This document shows, piece by piece, positions 1 through 10,533 of a stretch of 64,000 nucleotides of DNA. The notes below the pieces were generated by a model. That model worked only from the letters and a program-made list of their open reading frames with translations. It did no database searches and was not told the DNA's origin. Source of the DNA: Clytia hemisphaerica (Eukaryota > Cnidaria > Hydrozoa > Leptothecata > Clytiidae). The stretch is from NCBI GenBank assembly GCA_902728285.1, contig CACVBU010000513.1, positions 341,992 through 405,991 of the forward strand, read 5' to 3'. The translations under genes were made by a program, and so were the position numbers. Within the stretch, counting starts at the first letter, position 1. Each line of letters opens with the position of its first letter.

Positions 1-341
1 GGATACAGGAGGTAGGCTATCTTATTCATGGAGAGTAATTAGTTTCCATATAAGGTAATACGATAATAAAGTGCACTCTCCTCCATTGGTTATAGCCTCC
101 CTCTGTATCCGAGCCTGGCACTGAAGGAAAGATACAGCGGAGTCTCCATAATTCGAACACAACTTTTTGAGTTATTGGGTAGGTTTATTAGACATTGTTA
201 ACTAAAGGGGCACTTGTATAGCATTCGGATATAGAGGTTCGAGTCAAAGAAAATCCACTTTGTATAGCTTTACATTCCATTCATATATCCGCGTCCTTCT
301 TCGTCAAAATTCTCATCAATTCGAACACCTTTCATTTTCAG
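1..341 (+). other. Intron of the Kv channel gene
   Basis: Non-coding sequence upstream of the pore exon, ending in a TTCATTTTCAG acceptor. From 135 it carries a piece (CAGCGGAGTCTCC, then TTCGAAC) resembling the terminal repeat of a pogo/Tigger-like DNA transposon. A closely similar end in reverse orientation lies at 25690-25802. Confidence 0.5.
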
Positions 342-1974
342 AACAACACGAAATTTCCAAGTATACCTGAAACATTTTGGTGGGCTATAATCACCATGAC
401 GACTGTTGGATATGGTGACGTCACACCGGACACATTAGCCGGTCGAATCATCGGTGGACTGACCGCATGTTCGGGAGTTCTTATCGTCGCCCTGCCCGTT
501 TCAGTCATTGGTAGTAATTTCTCTTTGTATTATTCGTACGCCCAAGCCAGGATGAGGTTACCGAAACGGAAAAGTCCCGCCCTGGTATCGGCTGATAAAG
601 CCCTGATACCGAATGCATCATCAACGAAATTACCAGACGGTGGAGGGGAATGGGATAACAAAGGTATTATTTAAAGGTTTTATTTTTACATAAGTGTTTC
701 CGTTTCATATCAGACACGTGTTTCATATCAAAACACTGTCTCTCTATTGTTATTAGAGTAGCGAGGTTAAGCAAGTGTTTATTTAGACCGTCCAATGCGA
801 TATCGTAGGCCTGTACACAAGATTTCACTTGCATGGTTTGCTTTGGTAAGGTTATCTACAGGCCAACGGTATCGCACTTTATGGTCAAAATAAACCCGTG
901 CTTGACCTCGCTATTGTGCTGATAAAAATAAAAAAAATGTTTTTCTTTTACTTAGACAAGCGTCCTTGGGTAAATATCTGAAATCTGATTTTTCGGACTT
1001 TTTGCACAAAATCGCAGTATTCCGATTTTAAGTTCAAGGAGAATAGAAAAGGGGAATTACAAGTTCTTTTTCTGGTGAAGTCGAAAACATGCTTACTTTA
1101 TAGTTAGCTGTACTTATATCCGTTAGGTGAACATTTAGAAGATACCTTATATGTTTTAGGGTCGATTGCACCGAGTCTACAAAGTGTTGGAACACTCGTT
1201 CTCAATACCACTGGCTTTGAGCGAACGCCCTTAACATCACCCGTTCCAACGCCCGATCCCACCCGTATGCTCAAACGCGAGCGAAGCGGAATTCGTAGAC
1301 ATGCCATCCAGCCTAGTGCTAATCCAATCAATTCCCCGATCATCACACCAGACGGAAAGCCATCAAAATCATCAAAAACCAAAGGCCGTCGGGCACGAAA
1401 AGTTTCGAAAGCAGTTAAAGGTAAAATCTCAGAAGAGCAACCGGACGGACCGGAAGTTCCAACATCGGATTCACCGGAAGAATCCCGGTTATCTCGTTGC
1501 CACAAACGATCCAGTCTACCAATAATAAATAATAACAACGAAAAAGTGGACGGTCTATGTAACGGACACGATCAACACCGGAACTCACCGGAAGAAAATT
1601 CAGACGAAGACATTTCCGCATCTTTACACCGGAAAATGACACGTGTGCCGCGTACCCGGTCACTTTCTGAACATCGGTCTCCGCGTATCCGGAATGTTAT
1701 ACACGGTGACCAATTAATGAACTACGTACCGAAAAAATTGAGTGCTTCTGAACAAAAAAGACGTCGTAAATTAACATATGTTCCAAACTTCCATTCCTCC
1801 CCAACAGAAGACATGACTATAGATTCTATGACGGAAGGGTCAAATAATAATACGACAGAACGGATTACCCCCACGCCCACGCCACCTTGGATGGCAAGGG
1901 CGGCTTATGAGAGGTCACTTATATCACCGCCCTTAATGGAGGAGTCTGTTATTTTAATGGAGAGTGTAAGATGA
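342..1974 (+). CDS. Shaw/Kv3-like voltage-gated K+ channel, last two exons (5' partial)
   Basis: This is the pore and C-terminal tail of a voltage-gated potassium channel of the plasma membrane. Exon 342-663 follows a TTTTCAG acceptor (phase 0) and ends at a GTATTA donor (phase 1). It encodes the pore helix (FWWAIITM), the selectivity filter TTVGYGD, S6 (ALPVSVI) and the post-S6 stretch [20 protein letters not shown], which resembles Shaw/Kv3 more than Shaker, Shab or Shal. The last exon ends at stop 1972-1974. Acceptors at about 1127, 1139 or 1160 all keep the frame; 1160 (after ATGTTTTAG) has the best pyrimidine tract. The tail is about 270 residues, Ser/Pro/Arg-rich and low in complexity, with no recognised domain. 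The S6 Pro-x-Pro hinge reads PVS instead of PVP. S1-S5 and the T1 domain lie beyond the left edge. Family assignment is firm; linkage of the tail exon rests on frame and proximity. Confidence 0.85.
673..950 (+). mobile_element. MITE family A, copy 1 (3' truncated, with nested MITE)
   Basis: Starts AAAGGTTTTATTTTTACAT, 10 nt downstream of the Kv 5' splice site. The same start opens the copies at 6648-6869 (plus) and 63567-63796 (minus). Similarity runs to ATGTTTTTCTTTT near 950, where this copy stops matching. A second element is nested at 761-911. Confidence 0.75.
761..911. mobile_element. Nested MITE with TA target duplication
   Basis: A 151-bp element with terminal inverted repeats of about 50 bp (GCGAGGTTAAGCAAGTG at the left, CACGGG...TTGACC type complement at the right, ending GACCTCGC). 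It is flanked by TA at 759-760 and 912-913. It interrupts a MITE family A copy whose uninterrupted homologue can be read on the minus strand near 63700. Confidence 0.75.
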
Positions 1975-2274
1975 TAGATATAAACATGTTAGAACGAATG
2001 GTTTCGTGGGAGAAAGAGCTCATTTTTGAATAATCGTCTTACACTCTTGGCTTGAAACACAGGTATTTCGTTTGTAAAGATGATGAGAAATGTTGTTACC
2101 TTTCTACACAGTGAGACGTATCGAACGAGATTTCTTTTTTTGGAGCAACCTGCAAAAAGTCAAAATAACTTCAAACATACTGTATGTACGCCCAAAATAG
2201 TTCATGCTCTATTTACATGGGACAAGCTGGAGTTTTTACAAGCTCTTATTTGATTTGGTTGGTCGTTAACCAGT

Positions 2275-2280
2275 AATAAA
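2275..2280 (+). terminator. Candidate poly(A) signal of the Kv channel gene
   Basis: AATAAA about 300 nt after the Kv stop codon and the first canonical hexamer seen downstream. Use of the site is inferred. Confidence 0.35.
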
Positions 2281-2406
2281 ACAATTTTGTAACTTTTTCT
2301 AAAGAACGCGTCATCTCTATCACTTCAAATGACCAATTAGTGAAGTATCTTGTAAAAACTCCAGCTCATCCCATTTACATAGAAAGTGATTGATGGATCA
2401 ATCTTA

Positions 2407-2729
2407 AGGCCGGCGCAAATGAATCAAACATTCAATCCAACATTTCCAATTCATTGTTGGACGAAATGTTAGACGAAAAGTCACGTGGAAAAATTCGGAA
2501 AGTTGCATGAAAAGTCATTTGCGCAAAAACGTCAAACATCTTCATCCAACATGATTACGCAAATGCATCCAATATTGAAACCAACATAAAAGTGACGTCA
2601 ATCTCATAAAAAATGTTGATTTCCAACAATTTTCTTAAAAAGTTGCAATTTTATGACTTGCACAAATGAACCCAACATTTGATCCAACAATAATGTTGGA
2701 TCAAATGTTGGATTCATTTGCGCCGGCCT
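2407..2729. mobile_element. MITE with TTA target duplication (Harbinger-like)
   Basis: A 323-bp element with terminal inverted repeats beginning AGGCCGGCGCAAATGAATC. It is flanked by TTA at 2404-2406 and 2730-2732. Inner sequence repeats variants of CCAACATTT/AATGTTGGA. A 3-bp TTA duplication is typical of PIF/Harbinger elements; it carries no transposase. Confidence 0.75.
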
Positions 2730-2799
2730 TTAGTTCCGTGGTGTTATATTGTCGCTAACCAATCTGTTATGTTCGAAAGCGACTCGAAGGCTCCTCTTT

Positions 2800-3010
2800 C
2801 GATAGCTGTCTACCCGAAGGTAGGGGAAGGCGCCACTCTTTCTCCCTGGATTGTTTCACTTACCCTTGATCATTCTTTTAATTGCTGAACATCAAGCAGA
2901 GAGGTATCAAGTACCATTTTTGTACTATTGTACTAAGTCTTTGGTATGACCCGGCTGAGTGTTGAACCCACGACCTAACGCACTGTAGCCGGATCTCTAC
3001 ATGCTTGTAC
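2800..3010 (-). repeat. tRNA-derived SINE-like repeat
   Basis: Read on the minus strand, it contains a pol III B-box-like motif (GTGGGTTCAACACT) followed by GGTCATACCAAAGACTT and a body ending near GGGGAAGGCGCC. A second fragment with GTGGGTTCGATC and CATACCAAAGACTT lies at 47340-47405. The two-copy structure and B box support a tRNA-derived SINE; I did not identify a clear A box. Confidence 0.5.
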
Positions 3011-3623
3011 ATAGCGATTTAAAAGGGAAACTCGTTCGGACTCGAGCATAGCTTCTCTCAATATTTTAAACCTAGCCAATATGATTTTAATGACTGTGTT
3101 CATTATAGTATATTGGATCATCCATTATTGGATTTTTAACTTGATACCCGAATGATAATATTTATTTCCTATTTATCGCTTAAAATTATTTATTGTAGAG
3201 CTCAAAAATTTTTATTAGAGTGAATATATATAGTATTACTATTTTTAACAGTATTAAAACTTTTTTTGGAAAGTAATAATTTGCATTTAAAATAATATGC
3301 TTTTTGGTTTGATTGGCTTCAAACACAATCCGCTCCAACTTTTCACCAAGAAAATCAAAAAAAAACGGTTAAAACTGCAATTCTTCAATGATTTACTGCA
3401 GGAAAAGCTTAAGCTTTTTCACTCCCATAAGGTCACGAAGGTTTATGCTTCTTGCTTCTTGGAGACTTTTCCAAAGAACTAGTGGGAAAAAAATTCAATT
3501 TGTTTTGAGAATCACATGTTAAATGGATCTTAAACAAATGTTGTTTTTGATACATGGTCAGTTAGCGCTACTTAATACTTTCACAACAATTTTTGTTTCG
3601 AGTAATTTCACATGTATATAGAT
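3010..3623. other. Intergenic stretch, nothing recognised
   Basis: AT-rich sequence between the SINE-like repeat and the next inverted-repeat element. A 61-codon open frame at 3297-3482 has Lys-rich low-complexity composition and no family resemblance. Confidence 0.4.
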
Positions 3624-3937
3624 ATAGGCTACCATTAAGTTTAAAGCCCGAAGGGCTAGAGTAGAATCTCTAAACTTGCGCAGGAAAGTAAAAGTGAAGC
3701 CACTTATTTCCCATCCAGAACGCGCCGCAATTATGACGACGGATTGTATCTACCGGTTCCTATGTTATTGAGGACTGCATTTTTTGAAAATAATCCAGCC
3801 ATAGATTTTACTTTCAATCCGGCGTTTGTGTTAAAACCACACGCTGGTATTCTGGATGGGAAATAAGTGACATCATTCCCCATACAGGAGTCTCGATTCT
3901 AGCCCTTCTTCAAGCTTGGAGGTCAATGTAGGCTACA
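3624..3937. mobile_element. Long inverted-repeat element
   Basis: Both ends carry inverted copies of a segment including TAGGCTAC, GAAGGGCTAGA and CACTTATTTCCCATCCAGAA, with arms of about 110 bp. The AGCCCGAAGGGCTAG motif also occurs at the ends of the elements at 49849-50109 and 59942-60200, so it is probably a distant relative of that family. Confidence 0.6.
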
Positions 3938-4131
3938 CCAAAAAGCCTTTAACTCTATCGATGTGAAATTTTACCTTCAGCAATGTTGATTGTGACGTTT
4001 ATTGTATCCCTAGGGTTAACCTGGCAACAATTTCCTGGTAACCAAATTTTTCAAACAGTGTATATTTTTTAAGTGTGATCGAGTAAAATATATTTTTATA
4101 ATTTTTCCTTAACCCCATAGAGCTGAATATT

Positions 4132-7100
4132 ATGAATAAATCTAAATTATTAATTCTATTCACGATTTTTTTTTGCGTAAATATTTTTCATAATTTTTTG
4201 AATGTTCGTGACTGATTCAAATTTATCTTTAGAATTTTTGATTTTCATTTTCATAAGATTTTTTTGCCGTTACATTTTTTGTTTACTTGATTTGGTGACA
4301 GTTATTACAAAGGAGGGATACAAAATCTTGAATTAAATTATTGAAATTATCATCGTTATGCTGTTATTCAGGGTATTGCTCTAGCATGGATAGACTGTAA
4401 TACACTTTGTAAACAGAGAAAAAAAACTGTAGAAAATATTTCTAAACTGTATTGTTGGGTACTCAAGTAACGAATTTGTTAATTTTCGATGATATTTTAA
4501 GATAACGAGAATTGTAGCTGGATTTTGGAATATTTGTATTGAAAAGTATCGGTTTGAAAGACACAAGATATAGAAAACCCTTTGAGGAAGGGCATCCTTT
4601 TCATCCCAATCGACTGCTCCCATAGCACCCTTTGAAGAGTATTTTTTTCCATCCTAATTGACTGCTCCCGTAGCACGTAGCAAACACAATGAACGCAAAC
4701 GATTGCGGTCTACCGACACTCGATTACAGTGGATCAACATACGGTATAACAACGTCTGGACGTCTTCTCAAAAGTCCGCTTTATGGATCGAACGGAAGAT
4801 CCTACATGCCGGATACCGATTGTACGTACACCTTACGGAACCATCCAAGCTATCCAGCACCGGCATATTTTCTGGTCATCAACTTCATGACAAGTGTGAC
4901 GTTTAAGGTTCCAGGGACGTACCCTAAATGTGACACGGACTATCTAGAGATCACCATAGGGTAAATCAAATTCATTCCTTCAATTTTAATAGTTTTTGTG
5001 AAGAGAGTTAAAATGTATGACGGTGAGTTTTGAGACAACCTTACCTGTTTTTGCCCACGATTACCTATAATTCCACAATAACGAAAGATATCATTTTCCT
5101 GTACACGTTAGATAGGTTAAAGATCGCAGATTTTTCTCGTTGGAGTGAGTCAATTTTTGTAATCGACTACATTGCAATGCTATTCATAATTTAACTTTTA
5201 ACTTAGATTTTCGAACGTTCGAATTTCAAAACATTTTAATCGCGATGTCAAAGACCAGAATTGAAAACAAAGATAGCGGACTAGTGGACTCTAAAACTGG
5301 TCACGCTTCCCTTTTTATGGGAAGCGGTATCCATCCAAGTAGTTAGAGATAGTACGAAAGTTACGTAACTTCCAAACTGCAAAACATTTATGACATTGAA
5401 CCTCCTGCACCTAACCTGACCAGCAAATTAAGGAAAAAGATTTCATGTTCGTTCAACAGGAATAGATTTTCACGTCATAAAAAGACTTTCGGTTTCAACT
5501 CAAATAGTTGTCAAAGTATTATTTTAGGCTTTGTGGCCAACTCAGCTTTAGACATACAGGGTTCAAGATTTTACATTTCTAGAATATTTTGTTACTTTGT
5601 ACTTTTAGGGAACGAGATCCAAAGACATTCAAATATTGTGGAAACAGCGCACCATTCCCTCTTTACTCACACGAAGGTGTCATCAAAATCAGAGTTGTTG
5701 CTCATGAGAATTCTGACGGTGGTGTTTTCCAATTCGATGCTTTGGTTCGAGAACGCGATTTTGGCCCCGATTGTTTGTAAGTCGATGCAGACTTATTTAT
5801 AAGAACAAATTTTATAAGAACACGAGACTGAAAATTGGCCAACATCTAAAAACAAATTCAAAACAATCTGAGCCTCACATTTTACTAAGACGATACTGAT
5901 TTTAACAGATTTCAAACCCATTTTAACGAACACCATAACTTTAAAGCCTGAACATTTTAAAAAACAGCTCTGCCCGAGGCAAAGTTTACTGGTACTTATC
6001 AAAAAATCGTGTATACTATTGCCTCTAACCTGGCATTTGGAGTCTGGAGCCTTATTTTAACGTGCATTTAGCGTTATGACTATGAGTCTCGTAAATAGAA
6101 GCTGGTACTACGTTTTTGTTAACGGGGCTGTTTATTATAGCCTTCTTTTTGAGTGCGCAAGTGTTTTCATTGCTTGCTGTTTATGGAGCCTATTCTTTTT
6201 GGATTAAACATGGTAGATGGAATGCTGAGATGGAGTGAGACACCTTCTCTCAGCTGCCAGTTACTTACAATTTAAATGATATACTTATCCGCCAGCTGGC
6301 ACAAAACCTTCCGCATTCGGTTAGATAGATCTAACTTTCTTAACATCCATACAACGCTAGATGAAATTTGAAACAGCGTCGTGTGTGCCAGCTGGATAAC
6401 CTCTTAAAATCTTCTTTCTAATTTCACAGATTCCATAACGATAGAGGACCAAATGGTGTTATCATTTCACCCACTTACCCACGTGGCTACCCAAACAACA
6501 CGTGTGACGAACGCATTTTCGTCGGTTCACAGAAAGATATTGATTTCTACTTCTTTGACATAAACTTGAAGACAGATTCTTCGAAGGGAGGATGTTCGCA
6601 AGTAGGAACACAACAAGACCATGTTGAAGTTAGAGGTATATTGCGTTAAAGGTTTTATTTTTACATAAGTGTTTGCGTTTCATATCAGAAACATTTCATA
6701 TCAGGACAGTGTCTGATATTATGCTGATACAGGCAAAAAAATGTTTTTCTTTTCCTCTTTCTGCGATCAATATTGCTCCACATCCGTGTCAATCAATGTG
6801 TGAAAAGCTTGTGAATTAAAATTGATCAGTAAGCAAACAATATCACTCTTATTTAAAAACAAAACCTTTCAATTTTAATATTGTCTATTTAAAACGCATA
6901 AAACAGGTACGCATTGAAGAGGTAGTAGGGGGCTAGCAAAAGCGTACGTATATTGTTTCAATGACTTCATTCATTTCTTTTGTTCTCTGCGTTCTAGGGG
7001 AGTGGTTATTAGATATTCGGAAGATTTGCGTACATATTATAAATGGATGAACTCTTTCTCCAACGTTTATCTAACCTGTTGAACTAGTTTATAGGACTGA

Positions 7101-9019
7101 ATTTCATTTCTGGTGTGCCTTCTTTCGATGTGAGTTCATTAGAAAATCGATGAGAATTCAGTAGTCGAAGCTTTATGCTATCTTTGATTTGTAGGAGTTT
7201 AACCGTTTAAGTGCCAATGTCGAGTATATTGGACATGGACTATATAGCAGGGCGAAGCCCACCTGTAATTCCCAGTTTGAGTAAGAAATCTTCATTTTTC
7301 GTCTAACTCGTAGGAATTGGATTGTGCTTCATGGTCAAGCAAAATAATAATTCAAAAGTGAGTCTTTCCAGCGAGATTTTAAGCCAAGAAAATACAAAAC
7401 TTTGACAAAAATCTTTAAAAAAGGCCGACCGAAATCGTTAAAAAAGAATTCTACGGTGTGGGGTCATGTTTTTTTTAGACTTTTTTAATCCTATTTATAT
7501 GCGAAGAAACTTTGTCCTAGTCTATACAGTAACAGGCAGTCAGTTAAGAAACACAAATTTAAATTCTCTTCATCTTTCAAGGAACTCCGTATGTGACCAC
7601 ATCATTTGAAGATGCCACACCAATTGGTCAAGTCAAATGTGGTAATGTCTCTGGTATTTACATCATGAATCAAGTTGAATTTGATTATGTTTATATTCGT
7701 TTCCATGGTAACACAATGGTATCAGGATATCGAGGCATGTACCTCGCTTACTCAATCTATGGTGAGTTGACAATTGGTCCCAGCTGGCACACAACGTTGT
7801 TTTAACGTTCAAATAACGTTATTTGGACGTTGTGAATGTCAAATGGACGTTGTTTTGACGTTGTGTGCCAGCCGAGTACCATGATACACATCTGATCTGC
7901 ACATCCACTTCTCACAGACCCACTGGAAAAGTTGCCCAAAATATCGTCCCCAGTGGAAAATTATAGGCGGAATACACTTTGCCCCCACTGAAAATAATCA
8001 GATAAGTAAATCCTCCCACTGAATATTCTAGTTCGAAAACAGTGGAATTCAAATCCCTAGCGATAAAAAAAACATGGGAATATCAATGCCCATTGAATTT
8101 TGGTCCGCTTCTTTATCCCCACTGGCTGAAAAATCCTATCGTGTTTGTGATAAGGGGGTGCATCTGCCACCCTCTGATACAAGATATAGTTACACAATAA
8201 TTTCTTATCCTACCCAGTTTGAATATCTGATAACCTACATACTCTTGAAGCACGATTTCAAGAAGGGACCCTGTGTTAGAATTGATTTTTCTTCCAAGCT
8301 TGTACACAACCTTTGTTGTTTGAACCTTTATCGAATGTTCAGAACGTCTATATAACGTTACTTGAACGTTAAATCCGTTGTGTGCCAGCATGATGGTTAC
8401 CATCCATAACCCCATAGTTAAGTTAAAGGAATCAATCTACTCGAGAAATCCAACTCTTGTATTCCGTACCTTCAAACCCATAGGTTAATCTTTCTTTGGG
8501 ACTCTCAGCTTAGCATTTTCTTTAAAAATCATCAACGTCCTATTTCTAGATGCTCCAAAGCCGCCCCCACCAGAAGAGGGTAATCCCGCTCTCGTATGGA
8601 CTGGCGTTATCTGTGCCGTTTTAATCCTAATCGTCGTATTATGGGTTTTCATTATCAAAGCCATGAATTCAAAGAAAAAGCAACAAAAATCAGTGGCACC
8701 CGCCAGCGAAACAAACGAAGATGCCATGGATGGCTACATTCCAAATATGCCGCCCTCGAGACGCCAAAACCAGGGCGCCCCACCACCAACTGAGATCCAC
8801 GGTGTCCCTGTCGAGGAACCGGATTATAACCCAGCTGAGTTATTTGCAGCTTACAAGCAAATAGCTCTACCTTCCGAAGATGGAGCTACAGATAAGGAAT
8901 TGACCGACACCTTGTTTCCTGGGCAGGTTCAACCAGGTAATAATCTAACGGCTGGATTAAGCCCTGGTTACCTTGCGACTGATTATGAACGACAAACATC
9001 TGGTCTAATGAACACATAG
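4132..9019 (+). CDS. Type I membrane protein with two CUB domains (six exons, 451 aa)
   Basis: Exons 4132-4176, 4674-4960, 5609-5776, 6430-6635, 7582-7761 and 8550-9019 join in frame (1356 nt) through GT/AG junctions. Exon 1 is short and inferred: MNKSKLLILFTIFFC gives a signal peptide and its phase-0 GTAAAT donor fits the phase-0 acceptor at 4674. CUB1 (about residues 26-163) has the four Cys of the fold (NDCG, DTDC, PKCD, KYCG) and an acidic DTDYLEI site. CUB2 (about 165-295) also has four Cys (PDCL, NNTC, KGGC, VKCG). After APKPPPPEE comes a transmembrane helix (about 311-333, VLILIVVLWVFII), a Lys-rich stop-transfer and a tail of about 118 residues with proline-rich and tyrosine motifs (PDYNP, YLATDY). 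CUB domains usually bind ligands or partners outside the cell. No kinase or protease domain is present, so a receptor or co-receptor is inferred. The exact orthologue is not identified. Confidence 0.8.
4177..4673 (+). other. Proposed first intron of the CUB gene
   Basis: Begins GTAAAT and ends CTCCCGTAG. It contains no repeat I recognise. It exists only if the signal-peptide exon at 4132-4176 is real. Confidence 0.45.
4961..5608 (+). other. Second intron of the CUB gene
   Basis: Begins GTAAATC and ends TGTACTTTTAG. A phase-2 junction splits a Gly codon. No repeat was recognised inside it. Confidence 0.7.
5777..6429 (+). other. Third intron of the CUB gene, with a small MITE
   Basis: Begins GTAAGTC and ends AATTTCACAG. 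It holds the inverted-repeat element at 6285-6399. Confidence 0.75.
6285..6399. mobile_element. Small MITE, GCCAGCTGGCAC type, copy 1
   Basis: Ends are inverted: TTATCCGCCAGCTGGCAC at the left and GTGCCAGCTGGATAA at the right. Total about 115 bp. The shared CAGCTGGCACA end links it to the copies at 7782-7872 and about 8299-8389. Confidence 0.65.
6648..6869 (+). mobile_element. MITE family A, copy 2 (intact)
   Basis: About 222 bp with inverted ends AAAGGTTTTATTTTTACAT and, complemented, AAAGGTTTTGTTTTTAAAT. It starts 13 nt after the 5' splice site at 6635/6636 of the CUB gene. The internal part matches the minus-strand copy at 63567-63796 throughout. Confidence 0.75.
7782..7872. mobile_element. 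Small MITE, GCCAGCTGGCAC type, copy 2
   Basis: About 90 bp, nearly a hairpin. AGCTGGCACACAACGTTG faces CGTTGTGTGCCAGC, with repeated AACGTT/GACGTTGT motifs inside. It lies 20 nt downstream of the exon 7582-7761 donor of the CUB gene. Confidence 0.65.
7905..8160 (+). mobile_element. Repeat family C, copy 1
   Basis: Starts near CACTTCTCACAGACCCACTGG and contains AAAATATCGTCCCCAGTGG and CCCCCACTGAAAATAA. The same motifs occur in fragments at 25191-25275 and 25466-25590 and in the near-complete copy at 46975-47252. Confidence 0.65.
8299..8389. mobile_element. Small MITE, GTGTGCCAGC type, copy 3
   Basis: TACACAACCTTTG at the left faces GTTGTGTGCCAGC at the right, with AACGTT repeats inside as in the 7782-7872 copy. 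The left end is more diverged. Confidence 0.45.
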
Positions 9020-9136
9020 CTGTATCTTTACAACAATATATTTTCAATCTTGTTGACGTGAGGTTTATACTTGAGTTGAAACAAGAATGGAAGCTGGTGT
9101 GTAGTTTGAATCTGCCGTTCGAAGTGTTGTTTAAAA

Positions 9137-9205
9137 GCGACTGATTATGAACGTCAAACATCTGGTCTAATGCATACATTACCACAAATATACAATTCAA
9201 ATCTT
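9137..9205 (+). repeat. Duplicate of the CUB-gene 3' coding end
   Basis: About 70 bp repeating 8975-9050, offset 162 bp. GCGACTGATTATGAACG and CATCTGGTCTAATG occur in both. The second copy lies after the stop codon. In it the same frame stays open past the original stop position, to a TAG near 9228. Confidence 0.7.
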
Positions 9206-9605
9206 TACCACAGAGTTTTCGAATAGAAACTGTGGCGTTGAAATGTTAACTTTAACGTTGTTTAAATGTCCATCTGACGATATTTTGGGTATTATGGATG
9301 TTTTTTGACATTTTATGAAGATTAAAACAGATAATTCAGGTACATCCATACAGATACATTCATTATCCATAATATAGTGTTATGTTTCACTTGTTTGCTG
9401 AGATTTATGCTCAACATATTAATATGGTATAGACCAAACAGATAGAAAGTATTGATTTCATTCAAACAGAATCAACGCCTTCCCGGGTGAAATAACTTCA
9501 TTCATATTCAAGGTTGAATTCTCAACAGGCGATTTCAATCACTTGATCAAAACGAATACATGAAAACATTTAAGTTTGATTTTCTCAACATCTAGTTTTC
9601 AACAG

Positions 9606-10533
9606 AGATATTTATATAAAACACTAGATAGAGCTACTCTTTCCCTGGCTGAAGCAAAATATGCGCGATCTTTGCTGAGGAGACATAGCTCAGTGCAGAC
9701 AATTTAATAAATCAATACCATTCTTGTTCTACCTTCTATGTCAGCTGTTTGCTCAAAACCTCCAACTCATGTTAGTGGAAGTTTATAAGAGCGTCAATAA
9801 TATCAGAAATAAACTAGGCTGGGACCAGTTTGAAATTATCCAGCGTGAAACAGGGAGTGATGATGAGGATAACGATTCCCCGTACGTCTTCCAAAACTTA
9901 GAAGGACTAGAAGAGGCGCTCAAATTAAACTTCCACTGCCAAAAAATGCAGTTTGCTTGAACTCCTTTAACTATCGGGCAGGACAGGCTTGGAATAGATT
10001 GCCCAATGAGACCAAAACATCTGAATCATTAGAATGCTTTAAAACAAAAAATTTGCAAGCAAAAATATATTGTTCTTGCAAACTGTGCTCAATCTTTTAA
10101 TGTTTTTAGAATTTTTATCCTATATTATTTACTATTAAGTAAATATTAGATTGTCATGTTGGTTTGAATTAGTCTTTTGTACTATTTTGTTTTGTACCAA
10201 CGTTAAATAAAGAATAAATAAAAAAATAAATAACCTGGCGGTACCACAGATATCTAAAAAACTAGATGTAGATGGAGCTACTATGTCCCTATTTGAATCA
10301 AAATAATCTGCCATCTTTGATAAGTTCGGTGCCGGCAATTTGACCGATCAAGCTTATTTTTGCCTCGTCGCTTCGCACCATTCAGGTTTTTTTGCTTGGT
10401 TGAAATAATTGCCGGTACCGAACTGTGATCAACTGTGACCTACTTTAAGCAAAGATGGTACATTATTTTGTTTCACCTGGTGTTGCTTGGGAAATAAAGA
10501 GTAGCTCTATCTAGTGTTTTATTTAAGATATCT
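9606..10533. mobile_element. Inverted-repeat element containing a LINE fragment
   Basis: Arms of about 40 bp at 9606-9651 and 10494-10533 are inverted: AAACACTAGATAGAGCTACTC at the left and its complement at the right. A further partial arm is at 10245-10300 (CTAGATGTAGATGGAGCTACT). The LINE 3' fragment at 9724-10231 sits between the arms. Confidence 0.6.
9724..10231 (+). pseudogene. LINE 3' remnant (end of reverse transcriptase ORF)
   Basis: One frame reads LQLMLVEVYKSVNNI, a common stretch near the end of CR1/L2-type LINE polymerase ORFs. After a diverged segment a second frame reads LPLPKNAVCLNSFNYRAG then QAWNRLPNETKTSESLECFK, the usual C-terminal motif of such ORFs. The 3' tail is (A/T)AAATAA-like (near 10206-10230), as for LINEs ending in a short microsatellite. 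It is 5' truncated and frame-broken, so it is a dead copy. Clade assignment is tentative. Confidence 0.7.

Noticed and set aside
1104..1663. Minus-strand open frames opposite the Kv tail
   Set aside because: The plus-strand frame continues the channel in phase and has coding character. The minus frames have none.
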